This document shows, piece after piece, positions 10,801 to 23,363 of a stretch of 64,000 nucleotides of DNA (position 1 is its first letter; each line of letters begins with the position of its first letter). This DNA comes from Lojkania enalia (Eukaryota; Ascomycota; Dothideomycetes; Pleosporales). The position numbers and the translations under genes are program-made. The notes below the pieces were generated by a model. The model made no database searches, was not told the DNA's origin, and worked only from the letters and a program-made list of their open reading frames with translations. Location: contig ML986742.1 of the NCBI GenBank assembly GCA_010094045.1, forward strand, positions 15,833 through 79,832. The letters run 5' to 3'.

Positions 10801-13393
10801 TTACATAGTCGCCCCAGCCGCGGTAGTCCCATCGGCATCTAGCACCGCCGCCTCATCATCGTCCTTGGGCTTCACCAGCTTGATGCTAACCTCCGCGTCC
10901 TGCGAATACACTCTCAGGCCTAGGACGCAAATGGCATTCCATGGGTTCTGCTTGTTGTCCTGTGCCGGCGGCGGAGGCGGAGGTGGAGGCGGAGGTAGAA
11001 TATCACCCCCGAACATCTCTGGCTCGGCGCCAAGGGCGAATATCGGCGGTTGAGGAGCGTGTGGCGCCGAGTCTTCTCCAGGCTCAGGAGTCCTTTGAGC
11101 TTCATCTGTGCCGTCGGCGTCGTCTTTGGCCTCGATTTTTGTCTCGGGCTTCGGCTCAGGCTCGGTATCTGCCCTTTCCACCTCTTCTACCTTTTCTGGC
11201 GTGGTTTCGATAGGCTTCGCTAAATTGGGACCTTCGGGTTTTACTTCCTCAGTCTGGGTTCCTTCGGTTTTCTCTTCCCTCTTGTCAGAGTTCTCCTTCT
11301 CAGCCTTCTCCTTATCCTCACGTTCCCGCTTCTCCTTCTTCCACTGTTCAAATTCAGCCTTCTCTTTCTCAGCTTCCTCTTTCTCCTTTCGTTTCTTCTC
11401 CTTAGCCTCCTTTTCCTTTTCCTCCTTCTTCTTCTTTTCCTCGTCGCTCAATTCGAGCACCCCCTTTGCATTCGCAATATCGTAGTTGAGGCCAATCTGC
11501 CTCAATTTCTGAGGATTCTTATCTGCCAGCTTGGTCACAACATCAACCACTTCTAGCGCATCTGAATCCTTGGAGGCCACAATTTTGGGGACGACCTCGT
11601 ATTTTCCAGGCTCGAGATCAACTTCTGCGCTGATGCTGCGATTCCCAAACCAGGCACCACGAGCGCGGACAATGTGGTCGCCTATCGGAGACCCTTCCTC
11701 TTGCAAGAGGAAATGCAAATCGAAATGGTATTTTCCCTCGAGGCCGTGGAAATAGCGGTCATCCAGCTATGCAGATTAGCAGCTTTTCCATCAGTTTGAA
11801 AATATGGAGCCTACCTGGCACAATACGAAGACTGTTGGTCCTGCCTTCTTAATCTCTACTACAAACTTTGTGGTTAGATATCCAGTCACCCAGCCAACAC
11901 TTACGCTGGTCCATTGTTGAACAACGGTCCATTTCTCATCAAAGAGACGCGTTCTGTCAAGTAATTGGAACCTTGCTCGTAGATCATCATAAGACATCCA
12001 AAAAAGGCCGTCGTCACCGAAGCGGTAGTCCAGCTTCTTCATCCAGTACGGAGTCCACTCCTTTGAACCGTCAGACCAGGCGCCATTCCATTCGCCGATT
12101 TCTCCTCGAATTCGTTCGCCCCAAGGGTTTCTGATAATGTAAGTTACCGCGTGTTCGGCTGTCCTACATTGCTCACCTAATAAGTACAAGCCTGTGTTTT
12201 TTGCCTTCCTCATCTTCTTCTTCGACTGCTTTGATGACAGAATAAGCATGGCTTAGAGCGAGCCCTCGTCGGGCCATGGTATCGTCACCATAGTCGCCTG
12301 GCGATGAGGCAGAAAATAGGAATTGTTTGTTCACTTCGAGCAGCTCCTTCCACAGACGCTCCTTGCTAAGAATGCGGTTCGTCAGAACCTTCGTTGTGAC
12401 CCCTCCGGTCAAATCTTCGACAGCTTCTCCAGATATGCCCCCTGAAATAGCATCATAATCACCGTGGACCTTGGCGTATGCCTTTTCAAGTAACGGAAGC
12501 CACGTCTCATTCGGATCAACACAGGATGCAAAGTAAAGTGCGTCCGAGCCAGTTTGCTTGTTCTTCCTGTATTTCTTCTCCTTAGTTCCGTTAGGGTCAT
12601 AGGTGTCGCCCAACGCATCGAAGTCTTTTGCTGCTAGATAGAGATTGTCGTCAACGACAGTGTGAATCCATTCGCCATCTCTGTAAAAGACGAACCCATA
12701 AACACCGCATTCTTCATCCCTTTCTACACAAACTTTATCCATCAACTGTGGATCGCTGCAGATAGTGGCTACCGCGGCAAGGAACCAGCAATCGCCATTT
12801 GCTCCTTGCCGAACATCGGAACTCGAGTACCCGTCCACCGTGAAGGACGGCTTCTCAAAGATCCAGTCAATGCGATGCACGGATTGAGGGCCGCCATCAT
12901 CGTCATGGACGTTGTTATCCAGGACCCGCGCAACACTATTTAAGTCCACGGCTACCGGATTAACAAGCATATTACAGTCGGCAAGAGTAGCCAGAGCGCT
13001 GCTTAGAGCATCGGGGCTGACCGTGCTCCCCCTCCTAGGATGATCGTAGTATGAATCCATCAAGCCTTCTAGGCAATTGTTGCTATAACCTAGGTCCTCC
13101 TCAATATCAAAGTCCGGATCGGTGAACTTCTCGTTCGTTCTTTGACATTCTCGGACAATGCGTTTGACGCGAGCTCGGCACTCGTCTGCAGCAGCCTGGT
13201 AAGATTCCGCTGCATTTTTGCCCTTGGAAGGACCGGGTTTGCGTTGGGGAGGGAGCAGGTTTGCATAGAGGCTCGAGGGAAAGATGTTGGTCACTTTGCC
13301 TGGTTTCTTGGTGATAAGATTCTCCCAGAAATCGTTCATGGCCTGTTGGGGGTCTTTCGAGTCGTCATCGCCAGATATAGAAGCCATATTCAT
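10801..13393 (-). CDS. Calpain-type cysteine protease (832 aa, 3 exons)
   Basis: Exons 13393-12177, 12130-11815 and 11766-10801; the introns (46 and 48 bp) have clean GT-AG ends and restore one frame. This is a calcium-dependent-type (family C2) papain-fold protease of the fungal calpain group. Catalytic Cys202 lies in [11 protein letters not shown], His382 in [12 protein letters not shown], and Asn407 in IRNPWGE, the last split by intron 1. A WTSV...F-V beta-sandwich domain follows (about residues 480-560). The tail is a Lys/Glu-rich coiled-coil stretch (about 620-690), an acidic Pro-rich region and a run of ten prolines near residue 770, ending in a short folded-looking segment. I start at the ATG at 13393 (MNMASISG); the frame continues upstream only to GTG. 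It is not the PalB/RIM13 type, as the usual extra domains are absent. The substrate is unknown. Confidence 0.9.
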
Positions 13394-15925
13394 GCGTCTG
13401 AGAAGGAAAGCTGTACGAGAAGCTGAGGTACGTCGGGGGAGGGGCTTTTGGACAAGACGGGCCTGAGACACGTTAATATGACCTTGTTGCTAATGGACGG
13501 AATAGTCCTTTATCTTGATCAGGGGGGAAAGGCTTACACAAATGGCGTCTTGCAGGGAGCGGTTGAGCAGAGGAAGTGTGAGGCTGACATGCAGAGCGCT
13601 TCGTTATATTCATCGACGTCGGCGTTTGGGGGCCAAAATGGCTCCGAGTATCATTAACTGCTTTTGGGCCGTATGCGCCTGAATTGAAAGGCCATCCAGC
13701 GGTTTGATTGATTATGGCGACGCAAACTGAGGCCTGCGGAGTAGCGATACAACTGCTGCTGCCGCCTCAGGAGACATCGATGTGTGGCTCATGGCGTAGG
13801 TGGTAGGCTGAGTGGAGTGAGTGGCATGGGGCCCATGCGTGGCGTGGTAGATATAGTTCGAGGGCCAGATTGGGAACTGCACACTTAAGAGGTACACGAA
13901 GAGATGCGAGGGAGAAAGAACGCCCGTCGGTGTGCATGCCAAAGGCCAAAGCAATTGTCAGGTACAAAATTCAACTGCATCACAGAACCGAATGATCGTA
14001 CCTTGGTAGGAATGTTGGAAGCGTCAAGGATGCGTCAGGGGCCGTGCGCTTGTGTTGCGGGGCTATCCCAAAAGGGAAGCCGCCCTGGCCTTCAACACCA
14101 GCCGTCTATATTTGCTATTTTAAACCGAACCACCTCCCCCCATCACACTATGCTTCTAGACGCTCTAATCGACGCTATGGACCCCTCCTCTGTGAGGTTC
14201 AGCTTCTCAATGTCCGCATCCACTAGAGCACAGCTAGCATCGCGCATCCCTTTTGTAGTAAGCTCAGCTTCGTGCCCCGCATTTCCACCGGCGAGGCTGA
14301 TTTTCCGTGTAAGCCATCACTGGGATGCTCAGTAATCCCATTAGGGTGAAGATGCACGGAGACGGGCGCCCCCGGACCGTACCAGTCTGGCTTGCCGACT
14401 CCTCACCGGTCAGCTTCGGGGCTCGGCAACGATCAATGCAAGTCCTGCTCGAAACTCTCAGCTGCATGGGAGAATGCTGGGTGGATGGGCGGAAGGAAGT
14501 AGGCGCATCCTCCAAGCGGCTCGGCTTCGCTTTCACGGGCATTCCGGAAACGGCGGGAGCAGCTGGGTCGTTCGATGAGACGCCTGGGACTGCTCGGAAG
14601 TTGCCATTTTGTAATGGGATTTGATTGAGCAGTATTCGCGAGCTAAAGCCGACGGTACGCATACAAGGGTCCTTGTCATGGCCAACATCAAATATGTAAT
14701 ACGGGCGGGCGGTCTCCAAAGTCAAACAAGGCCTCACGACGGTGGGAGATTGGTACCGTGACTTGCATGGCTGTAATGGGAAAGTCGACGTGTGACGAGA
14801 ATATAGGAGTCGCCGTTCCTGTCGACAAGCGCCATCAAGGCCGGGTGGCTGCAGAGTTGGAGTCGGAAATGGACAAGAGTCAACTTCTCTATTGAGTTTG
14901 CCAAGGGCGCTCCTGAGGCGCGTGAAACAGCGTCCCCACTTGCGGTCTGGACAGGAGGAAATACAAGACGTCTGGAGCCAGACGGAGGCGGAGCGTGAGA
15001 AGCGTGTGATATAGGCGGGTACCAGATAAGGTTGGAAACGCAGAACATTAGAAATTATAGCGGAAACAAGAGGAGACAGGTCGTGATACAAGACTAGGTG
15101 GAGCATCTAGTACAAGGAAAAAGGGCCTTCTAGCCATGCTGAAACAAGACGTCCAGCCAATGACGGGACCAAACAGCGCCGTGAGAGGCTGCACACAACA
15201 AGCCCAGATGGAACAATCCCCCACGCCGCCGCTGAAACCGCTCTAGAGCAAGAAGTACCCTTTGCTTTTGTGCGCCGATTGCGAAGGAATTCCAGAATAG
15301 GAAAATCAAGTCGTTTCGAGAAGGCCGCCCTTAACGCCGGATGTGACACGACATGGCGAGGAACCGGATAACGCCTTGCTAAACCCTACGAAGCCGACGC
15401 GACTATAGCTGAGCGTGCGGAGAGGAGAAGGAGACCACGGAGACGAACAAAAGAAAGAAAGAAAAAAGAAAAGAAAAGAAAAGAAAAGAAAAGGGAAGGG
15501 AAAAAGACAAGGATGGCAGGGAGAATGTATGTACATGGGTTGAAGGCGCCGCGCTGCAGAGCGACAGGGTTTGGGTGAGATCGCGAGGGTCCCAAGGGCG
15601 CGGGCTCGGTGAGCGATCCCGGTCGCTTTCCGTCGATCGTGCAGAGCTGGCTCACACGTGCATCTCTCCATCACCATCACACATCTGTCTGCCTTGAGTC
15701 AGTACATCCATCATCTCTGCCCATCCCAGCACCACCAGCTAGCTCTTCAGACTCCTCCCGGCAGATTTTGCACGGCGGCGGCTCTGCCCACCCCCTGAAA
15801 TACAGGAGGCACCCGTAACTTTTCGGTGCTTTTTATCCGGCTGCGCATCTAGTAGCGGCCACGTGCGGGGAGGGAGCGTGAACGTGAAGGCAATGGAGGG
15901 CCTTACCTGCGGGTCTGGGCGTTTC
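13394..15925. other. Intergenic: calpain promoter and flank, no confident gene
   Basis: 2.5 kb upstream of the calpain gene. A 280-codon ATG frame on the - strand (15106-14264) has a Ser/Arg/Pro/Cys-heavy translation, overlaps another long frame on the + strand, and shows no domain or intron pattern, so I treat it as non-coding. A purine-rich AAAAGAAAAGAA tract lies at about 15455-15500. Confidence 0.4.
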
Positions 15926-16090
15926 CTATGCTTTGGCTGCACAGGGTCGGCACGTCTTGAGCTTGCAGTTCTGGCATTCGTAGATGTACCAATGTGGTCC
16001 GGAGTGGCACATATTGCAATTCCACTGGATTAACGTCGTATCCGACTTGATCATCTTGAATGAATGCTGGCAATTCCCCGGTTGGGCCAT
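15926..16090 (-). CDS. Small Cys-rich zinc-ribbon-like protein (54 aa)
   Basis: Single exon starting at the ATG at 16090 (MAQPGNCQHSF). The frame is open further upstream but only to a TTG. The protein has four CxxC/CxxxC-type cysteine pairs: WNCNMCHSGPHWYIYECQNC followed by KTCRPC, an arrangement that should bind one or two zinc ions. I know similar very small, highly conserved proteins of unknown function in many filamentous fungi, with the C-H-S-G-P-H-W-[YF]-I core. There is no signal peptide. It may be an RNA- or protein-binding zinc ribbon, but nothing in the sequence proves a role. The very long empty region upstream may carry its 5' leader or promoter. Confidence 0.75.
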   Translation of the reverse strand: MAQPGNCQHSFKMIKSDTTLIQWNCNMCHSGPHWYIYECQNCKLKTCRPCAAKA

Positions 16091-19000
16091 GGCTGCAGTG
16101 TGGTCGTTGCGTCGGCTAGCGATGCGTGGTGTGCGGTAGGGCTGAGGCAAAGCAGGCCGGGAGTCGGTAGAGTCCAGTAGTATGTGGTAGAGCTGAATGC
16201 ATGTCAGTTACAAGTAGGTGTGATTGGGAACCCGACCCAGATATGTACGCTGGGGAAGCAAGGAGGCTCTCGCTCTACTCACAGACCGAGCTGTTTGAAC
16301 CCCCAGGCGCGGGATGTGCCCTCTCGCCCAAAGGTGTTAGGATGATGCTCTTGAGTCGTGGCTGGAGAAAAGCAATGCGCTCAGCAAAAGGGCACGTACC
16401 AATTAGGAAATGTTGCAGTTGTGGACGAGGCTCCAAGGTTGGTTTGATGAAGCCGACGGCGCGACCCCGGAGTAGTCTTATATTCACCCTCAGAGCGTCC
16501 AGTCGGCCACTTTCCGGCCTAGCAGGTCGCTAGGACTTTTTTTTCAAAGCTCGCCATCTCCAAAGAGCGGTACAACCAGAACAAGCGCGCAGCCGTCTCT
16601 TCGAGGTCTCGCGCGCGGCCTCCGGGTGCAGGGACTATCATTGGCCCGAATGGAGCAGAAGACATACTCTGCGTTGCACACCCAGGCCAGTCGAGATGGT
16701 CCCTCTACTACCGCTTTACTGCCCTCCCCATATCCCGGCCTCAATAGGAAAGACGACGATGGAGCTTGTCCGACTTCGGGCTGGCTGTTCCGTAGCCGCG
16801 GCCATGGGTAGCATCTCTAGGTCGCGGAACCCGGTTGCAGGAGCAGTCGAGTGATGTGAATGAATAATGCTTCAAGGATAGCGCTGGCGCTTTCTATGTG
16901 TCACACATATCTAAACGCACACTCATTCAAGGCAGTGCGCTGACGATGCCATCTCTCGACGCTCACCTAGACTAGCCCGGGATGGGTAAGCAGATGAGAG
17001 TGCTTGCAGCGGCGCTCCCAGGAATTGCTGCACCAGCCGAACCAGGGCCCCAGACAACGACCGCTCCCAGCGCAATGGATTGGACTACAGTCGAGCTGGG
17101 GTCGGCAATTAAAGTTTGCCATGATGCTTTTTCTGCTGCTCCTCTCCCCAGGTCTCCTCCCCTCATCCCAATTTTCGAGCTTCACTTTTGGCTTTGGCTC
17201 CCTCCGGATCCTCTTCCCCTCCTCAACGCCAACGGGAAAACGGGAAACCCATCGCAGAAAATTACTGCCTTCGTCTCTCTGCTTATTGCAACCGCTGCGG
17301 GGATTTTTCTGCGCGCTGTGCGGCAGATGTGGTCAGCCAGTGGACACAGGAACCGCCCAAATTGTCCTGCTGCAGACGCCTCCAAGCACCGTTTCGTGGC
17401 CCGCCTATTTTTCTACCAGCCTTCTGCTTTCTTCGCTCAGACAGCAGGCCCAATAAGGATTTGCCTGGGCAGGCGGTTTACCGGCCAAGTTTGACATGGG
17501 GCCGTGGTTGTGGCTTGCCTTTTGATGCCACCCCAAGTGCTCCACCATAAGATAGGATCATCGCATCTATATACAGTACAGTACATGCGGCTACCGCTAA
17601 CTGGCTCTGCGCCAACCGCCTGCCTTCTGCAGCATTTCAGCTCTCGTTGACCTGCACGCCCAGACGGGGAGGTTCGCTCTTCGAGGAGAGTTGCAGCGGG
17701 CTGCTGCATGCGGGAGGACGCGGTGCGAAGACAATCTTGCTACACGATACCATCTCGGAGTCCGGTTCAGCTGGAGGGTGGACAGTTACATGCAGCCTCA
17801 TCTCATGGAAAGCCGCGGGCGTTTTGCACAGACGCCTCTGTTCCGACTGCGTCCATCAAACGGACCCTTGAGCCTCCACAATCTGCATTAGGCTTCGCCC
17901 TACCGCAAGCGGTGAGCGACGCACATGTGGCTGAGGGCGATCCACCGTCTTGAGGTCGGCGTTTACTTGCTTCCGCGATCAGCATACTCGCACAGCGGGC
18001 TTTCTCCATGTAACATGCTCAAACTAGTAGATAAATGGGCGAAAAGGTCATGAGAAATTTGGCCAACCGCATCTGACGAGAAGAGACGGATGTTGTGGAA
18101 ATCCGTCTCCAGAAAGAGTGGTTCGAAATACTCGAGAATACGCTATGGAGAAGCTCGGTCGAGAGCTGCGACCAATCCAATGGGTACATTGGTACATCTA
18201 CAGCGATCGTGATGGATGCTTGTCGGTCACGACCTCGGGTCTCTCAGCCGCGAGTCAAGCTGCATGAATCAGTTGATACATGCCGAGACGGGAAGACTTT
18301 TTTACTTTTTCTCCAGCATTTCCGAGCCATTCACGTCATGTTCAGTGGGTTGACCTCTTATCAAGTCGCGTCAGCTGCGTTCGATGGCTGCCTTTGTCAG
18401 CCGATCGAGACTCGTTCAAGCATGCGGAGAGGTCATAGTCACCAGCCTAGCTACAGACCGTGCCTCTCCCACCACGCCTGGCTATGTATCTCTCAAGATC
18501 TGGCGTGATGGGACAGAGTGAGAAGCGCTATCTTTGGACTCTTTAGACTCAAAGCAAGGCTTTCACGCCACTGCCCCTGGTTACACGGAGATCGGTTTGA
18601 ACCTGGCGACCGGTTCCACAGCTGCAAGATCGGTGTCACATCGATTTTACTGTGTAATTTATGGCGTGGTGGCGCAGATGCGCGTCATCCCCTAGCCTCC
18701 CTTCTGTCTGTTTCCGACTGCCCCTATAGTTGCTTTGCTCTGCCAAGCGGTTTTGTCTTTCCTCCACGCGGTTCGTTATACACCCATGCTTATTCTAGAA
18801 CGAGCCGCTTGGCGCGAGACAAGGGTCGAAATCATAGTGTAGCGTGCGATGTAACCAAGGGTACGGTTTCCTTCACGATTCTCCTACTAGTTTTCTTGGG
18901 ACATTGTTCATGGCTGCTAGACACTCCGCCTTGATCCACGGCAACCTTAATAACTTTCCCCAGATAGTTAGTCCTGGAGGATTGATATGGTCTTTCAGTC

Positions 19001-20368
19001 TCGTCATATCCGACCCACAGTCACTCATTTGAACGTGCCGCTAATACGATACGTCGACACGAGGCAGCAGGCGGACTATGATAAGAGCAACAAGAAAAAC
19101 CTGAGCCGATTCGTCAAACAGAGCACAACAGCCCGTCCGTAGTTCCCACATTCCTCTTCCTTTCGAACCAGGTACCCGGGAACGCATCAACCTCGCCCAA
19201 TGCATGGCCACAGTTCTACACCGACTGCTGTTGTGCGTGCCGTTTTCTGTCACTTAGCCCTGCCATTCTGCACACAAAAGCTTCCGCGGCGTTACTTTAG
19301 GCCTTTTTTTTTTTTCTTCCCTTGGGAGCCCGTCATATCGGGAGGCTAAAGACTAACATTAGCTTTTTTGGTGAAGAGCGGCTCATGACCAATCGGGACA
19401 TTTGGCGATAGCCTTATGAACCTCGACAGCCACTTTGCTGAATCCGTGGACTAAGGAAGCTGTGTCGAGTCCATCCTATCTCCTGGTGGAGCCGCCATTC
19501 CTGGTTAGGTCGGGGGCTTCGGTAGCACTTCTCGGCGACATCCGATTGTGTCTGGCGGTCGCTGCTCTGCTCATTGGTTTGAGGCGCCACGAGACCCTTC
19601 TCTTAATATGCCTCTTATAGCTTGTATCATTGAACATTGACAATTGTACGTACTAGATGACTCTCGTATCACGGCCTGCTCTCACCGCTCTGCAACTCAG
19701 TAAACTTCCCCACCACTAGTACTGACACAGACCCATATGGCTGCCTCAACCTCTCTCTTTTGAGAGTTCCAAAAAGATCCGCTGCAAGTGCTAAGACTCA
19801 TCACTCCGATTCACATGGGCATTTGTAATTTCTCAGCATTACCCGCTGCGCCTGTGGACGTATTGGAGGCGTAGAACTCACCCGGACGCGTTCAAAAGGG
19901 TGTGGTGATCGTCATTTCTGCGAACAGCGTTGCAGTGGGTACGACTGTGCGGGATCTGTGGTTTACGCGAACAATCGCGCCTAAAATGGAGCTTCTATGA
20001 TGTGACAGTAGATGAAGACTACAGAGGAAGGTAAGTCCGGGCACATCCCTATGGGGAGTGCTTGTGGTCACAGTGTGAAAGAATGAGATTTCAAATCCAT
20101 CGATTAAGGACACTCGATCGATGGTGACTTATACGTTCCGATATACTGATGCAAATTCAGGAAAGGGAGTGATGTGAAGATTGTTGCATTAAGATCTGAC
20201 GGAATAAGAGCAGCCAATCGGTTTGTTTCCTTCCTGAACAACATCTGCAGTGTGAGCAACGTTTACCAATCGACTAAAATTGGTAGACTACAGCGGCCAG
20301 GTGAAACGAAAGTTATCACAGACGCGCGAGGCCTTCAGAGGGCAAGTAGCTGATTAGGCTGAAGTCAA
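16091..20368. other. Large (about 4.3 kb) gene-free region
   Basis: Both strands were read in all frames: many short overlapping frames, none with a convincing ATG, splice pattern or family resemblance. Composition is like the neighbouring genes and there is no sign of RIP, so this is not transposon debris. It may hold a long leader or promoter of the zinc-ribbon gene, the 3' UTR of the acetyltransferase gene, or a non-coding transcript. A T-run lies at about 19303-19315. Confidence 0.5.
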
Positions 20369-21136
20369 CTACCAAAGCACAAGCTGCAGGTACATGGTAT
20401 CAATCCTACAGTCACATTCAGACACGTCTGCATCGGTTGCACAGCCTGGGCATACGCACCACCTATCGAACTTATGGCCGACCTTCTTGAGATGGCCGAC
20501 CTCTTCAAAGCCATGGTTGAGATAAAAGTCTCGTAAACCGAGCCCATTCTTCCACCCGGTCTCGTCGACGGCCATGCTCGCAATGACGACTCGGATCTTA
20601 TCATCGTTGCTCCTTGGCGCAGCAATGAAATCGGGAGATTGCTCTGGCGACTTGAGGATGTCGATCAATTTGCGCAGCAATTGGGCGCCGATGCCCTTTG
20701 CAACGTGCTTGGGATGGCAGAAGAGCGAAAGCTCTACGGTATGCCGATATCCCCGCCTCGTAGGGTCCCGAAACCCGGTAGCATAGGTGAAGCCCAGCAC
20801 TTGCTGGTTCGCGTTCACAGCAACGATGTAGGGCAAGCCCTGGTCCAAGATGCTCTGCCGGCGCTGCAGCAGTTCGCCCTGGGTAGCGGGGGTCGTGCCG
20901 AAATGAATAACCGTGTTGATGACATAGTGCTCCAATATCGAGGCGATATGAGGAATGTCCTGGGGTTCGTTGGGTTAGGTGCGCACAAACGTAGTCAGTA
21001 TCACAAATCTATGAGGACCATGGAGACGGTGTTTGGGCAGGAGTCGAGAAACGGCGGTTCGAGGGAACAGGGCTCTGGCCGAACGCTTACTTACTGCTTC
21101 AGTGCACGGGCGGAGCGTGGCTCGAGTTGCGGTCAT
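20369..21136 (-). CDS. GNAT-family N-acetyltransferase (192 aa, 3 exons)
   Basis: Exons 21136-21095, 20959-20460 and 20405-20369; introns of 135 and 54 bp with GTAAGT...CCAG and GTGCGT...TGTAG. The first exon gives [14 protein letters not shown] and joins [16 protein letters not shown], the normal beginning of phosphinothricin-acetyltransferase-like GNAT proteins. Acetyl-CoA-binding motif A is present as [20 protein letters not shown], with the K-G-I-G-A pyrophosphate loop. The C-terminus reads [11 protein letters not shown]...[18 protein letters not shown]. It should transfer acetyl from acetyl-CoA to a small amine; the substrate cannot be told. The second intron has no in-frame stop and a length divisible by three, so its retention would add 18 residues without breaking the protein. 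The gene is divergent to the PRPP synthetase gene, with only about 430 bases between the starts. Confidence 0.85.
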
Positions 21137-21565
21137 GATTGGAAGATGGATGCGGTTAACGGTCGCGTGAGTTGTTCGAAAACCCGTGCAACGTGCGCGG
21201 GCCGTGACCAGCGACGTAGCGCATAAAGAGACGTCGGCGTGGATGTTGGCAGACGTAGAATTGTTCGCCGTGATCCCCACCCCGAGCAAGGGCTCCTCCA
21301 GGTGTAGGTTTATGTACCATTCACCCTCCATCACCCCACCCGCGCGCCCGCGTTCGCGTTATCGATAGCCCCTCGCGTGCCTGCCCTTTTCTAGACCGTG
21401 ACTGCCCGAGTCAGGGCATTGCTCGGCCCGTCTGACCGCGCCCCGAACCGTGCGTCTGCCAAGCCCCAGGGCCGACCGACCATGGCAGCTTTTTCTCGCT
21501 CTCTGCCGCCCACAGCCACCGTTCACCACCATCTAAACGATTTGACCCTCCTTGGCCCCCCTACC

Positions 21566-23363
21566 ATGCGCGGTGCTATCGTCTTCAGCGGGTCATCGCA
21601 CCCTGCCCTCGTCGATGGCATCTGCGACCGTCTGGGCTCAAAGCGGGGGTCTGCCTCGTTGGGCAAATTCGCCAATGGCGAGACTTCGGTGTCTATCCGT
21701 ACGCGTGTTCTGGAAAACAGTATTGCTGCAATTGATGCTAACGGCCGCCAGACACATCAATCCGAGACAAAGACGTCTTCATCGTGCAGAGCGGGTGCGA
21801 GAAGTGAGTTCGCCCGGCTGATGGCCCGCAATTGCTGATTTCGAGCAGAATCAACGACGCCGTCATGGAGCTGCTGATCATGATCTCAGCATGCAAAGGC
21901 GGCTCAGCCAGATCAATAACCGGTACGGTACGCCTCTGCGCTGCTGTTGGATGCCATGCTAACGCCGCCAGCCGTCATGCCGTACTTCCCTTACTCCCGC
22001 CAGTCCAAGAAGAAACAGCACCGCGGGGCAATCACCGCCCGCATGGTTGCCAACCTTCTCCACATTGCTGGGGTCAACCACGTCATAACAATTGACTTGC
22101 ATGCCTCCCAGATGCAGGGCTTCTTCAAGTGTCCCGTCGACAATCTCGTCGCCGAGCCTCTCCTCGCCCGCTGGATCCGAGTCAATGTGCCCAATTGGAA
22201 GCAAGCCGTGGTGGTCAGCAAAAATCCGGGCGGCACGAAACGAGTCACCTCGCTGGCAGACGCTCTGAAGTTGAGCTTCGGCATAATCACAACTGACCGG
22301 CGGAGGGCGGCCACAGCGGTCCATTGGAACGAAAGTGCCATGTTCGAGCAGCTGCGGCTGGATGGCACATATGAGACACGGGGGCTCGTCGAGGCCGCTC
22401 TAGATGCGGATGTCCATATCACGCCAATAAATAGTCCATCGTTGAACCCTCGAACAGATATCGGAAAGCCAAGGTTGAGATCGCGAGCACAGTCTAATCC
22501 GCTGTCGCGGCGAGCAAACGGAGAATCACAAGCAAGCCCTCTATCCAAGTCCATGCGGGCCAGTTCAATAGTGGAGGTGGAAAAGCCAGAAACTACTGTA
22601 GAACCGAGAAAAGAGAACACCGAGCCTGGCGATGATAGGGAGGAAAGTGAGAGCGCGGACGAGTACAACGATGAGGTTCGTATTTAGCCTGTGCGCTTGT
22701 GAGCGATGCTAATATTTGCAGCGCGCTCGAGACGTCATTCATGGCCGCCTTGTTCAGGGCCATATCGTTGACGAAGACCACCCGTCTCCCGCCATGTCCG
22801 CAGTTTCGACATCAACCTGGCGTAATCGGCCCCCATCTGACGGTGACAACGACGTCCCCGATCACATGATGTCCTCATTCATGTCCACCGCCTCGTCCCT
22901 ACATCAAAACCATCATTCCGAACATGCTCTAGGTGGCACAGTTGATGCCGCCGCCTCCTCTGAGGAAGAGGAAGAAGATTTGAAGAACCCAGATCTGGAA
23001 ACTATGGTCACTCTAGTCGGCAACGTAAAGGACCGACCTGTCTTCATCGTCGACGATATGATCGACAAATCCGGATCCTGGATTGCGGCAGCCGAGACAG
23101 TCGTGAAGCGCGGAGGCGCAACGCAAGTCTATTGCATGGCCACGCACGGCCTCTTTGGCGGCGACTGCTTAGAAGAAATGTCAGAATGCGAATGCATCGA
23201 CAAGATTGTCGTCACGAATGCATTCCCCATCCCAGAGTACAAGCAGGCACAAGCCAAGAATAATAAACTGGTTGTCATCGGCGTGGATACACTGCTGGCG
23301 GAGGCGATTCGACGGAATCATCATGGCGAGAGCATGTCTCAGCTTTTTATGCATTATGATTAG
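21566..23363 (+). CDS. Ribose-phosphate pyrophosphokinase, large Prs5-like subunit (534 aa, 5 exons)
   Basis: Exons 21566-21698, 21752-21803, 21849-21922, 21972-22675 and 22722-23363; all four introns (53, 45, 49 and 46 bp) restore one frame. Makes PRPP from ribose 5-phosphate and ATP for purine, pyrimidine, His, Trp and NAD synthesis, in the cytosol as a hetero-oligomer. Visible motifs: FANGETSVSI, RDKDVFIVQSG, the VMELLIMISACK block, YFPYSRQSKKK, HVITIDLHASQMQGFF, VVSKNPGGTKR and the C-terminal FIVDDMIDKSGSW PRPP loop at about residue 432. That loop has DKSGS where classical enzymes have D-T-[AG]-G-T. About 220 residues of low-complexity, Ser- and acid-rich sequence (about 195-415) interrupt the fold, as in the non-homologous insertions of yeast Prs5/Prs1, which suggests a regulatory or cell-integrity subunit. 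An in-frame ATG at 21482 could add 28 residues. Confidence 0.9.

Noticed and set aside
14264..15106. 280-codon ATG frame on the - strand
   Set aside because: Ser/Arg/Pro/Cys-biased translation, overlapped by another long frame on the opposite strand, no domain, no introns and no typical fungal codon pattern.
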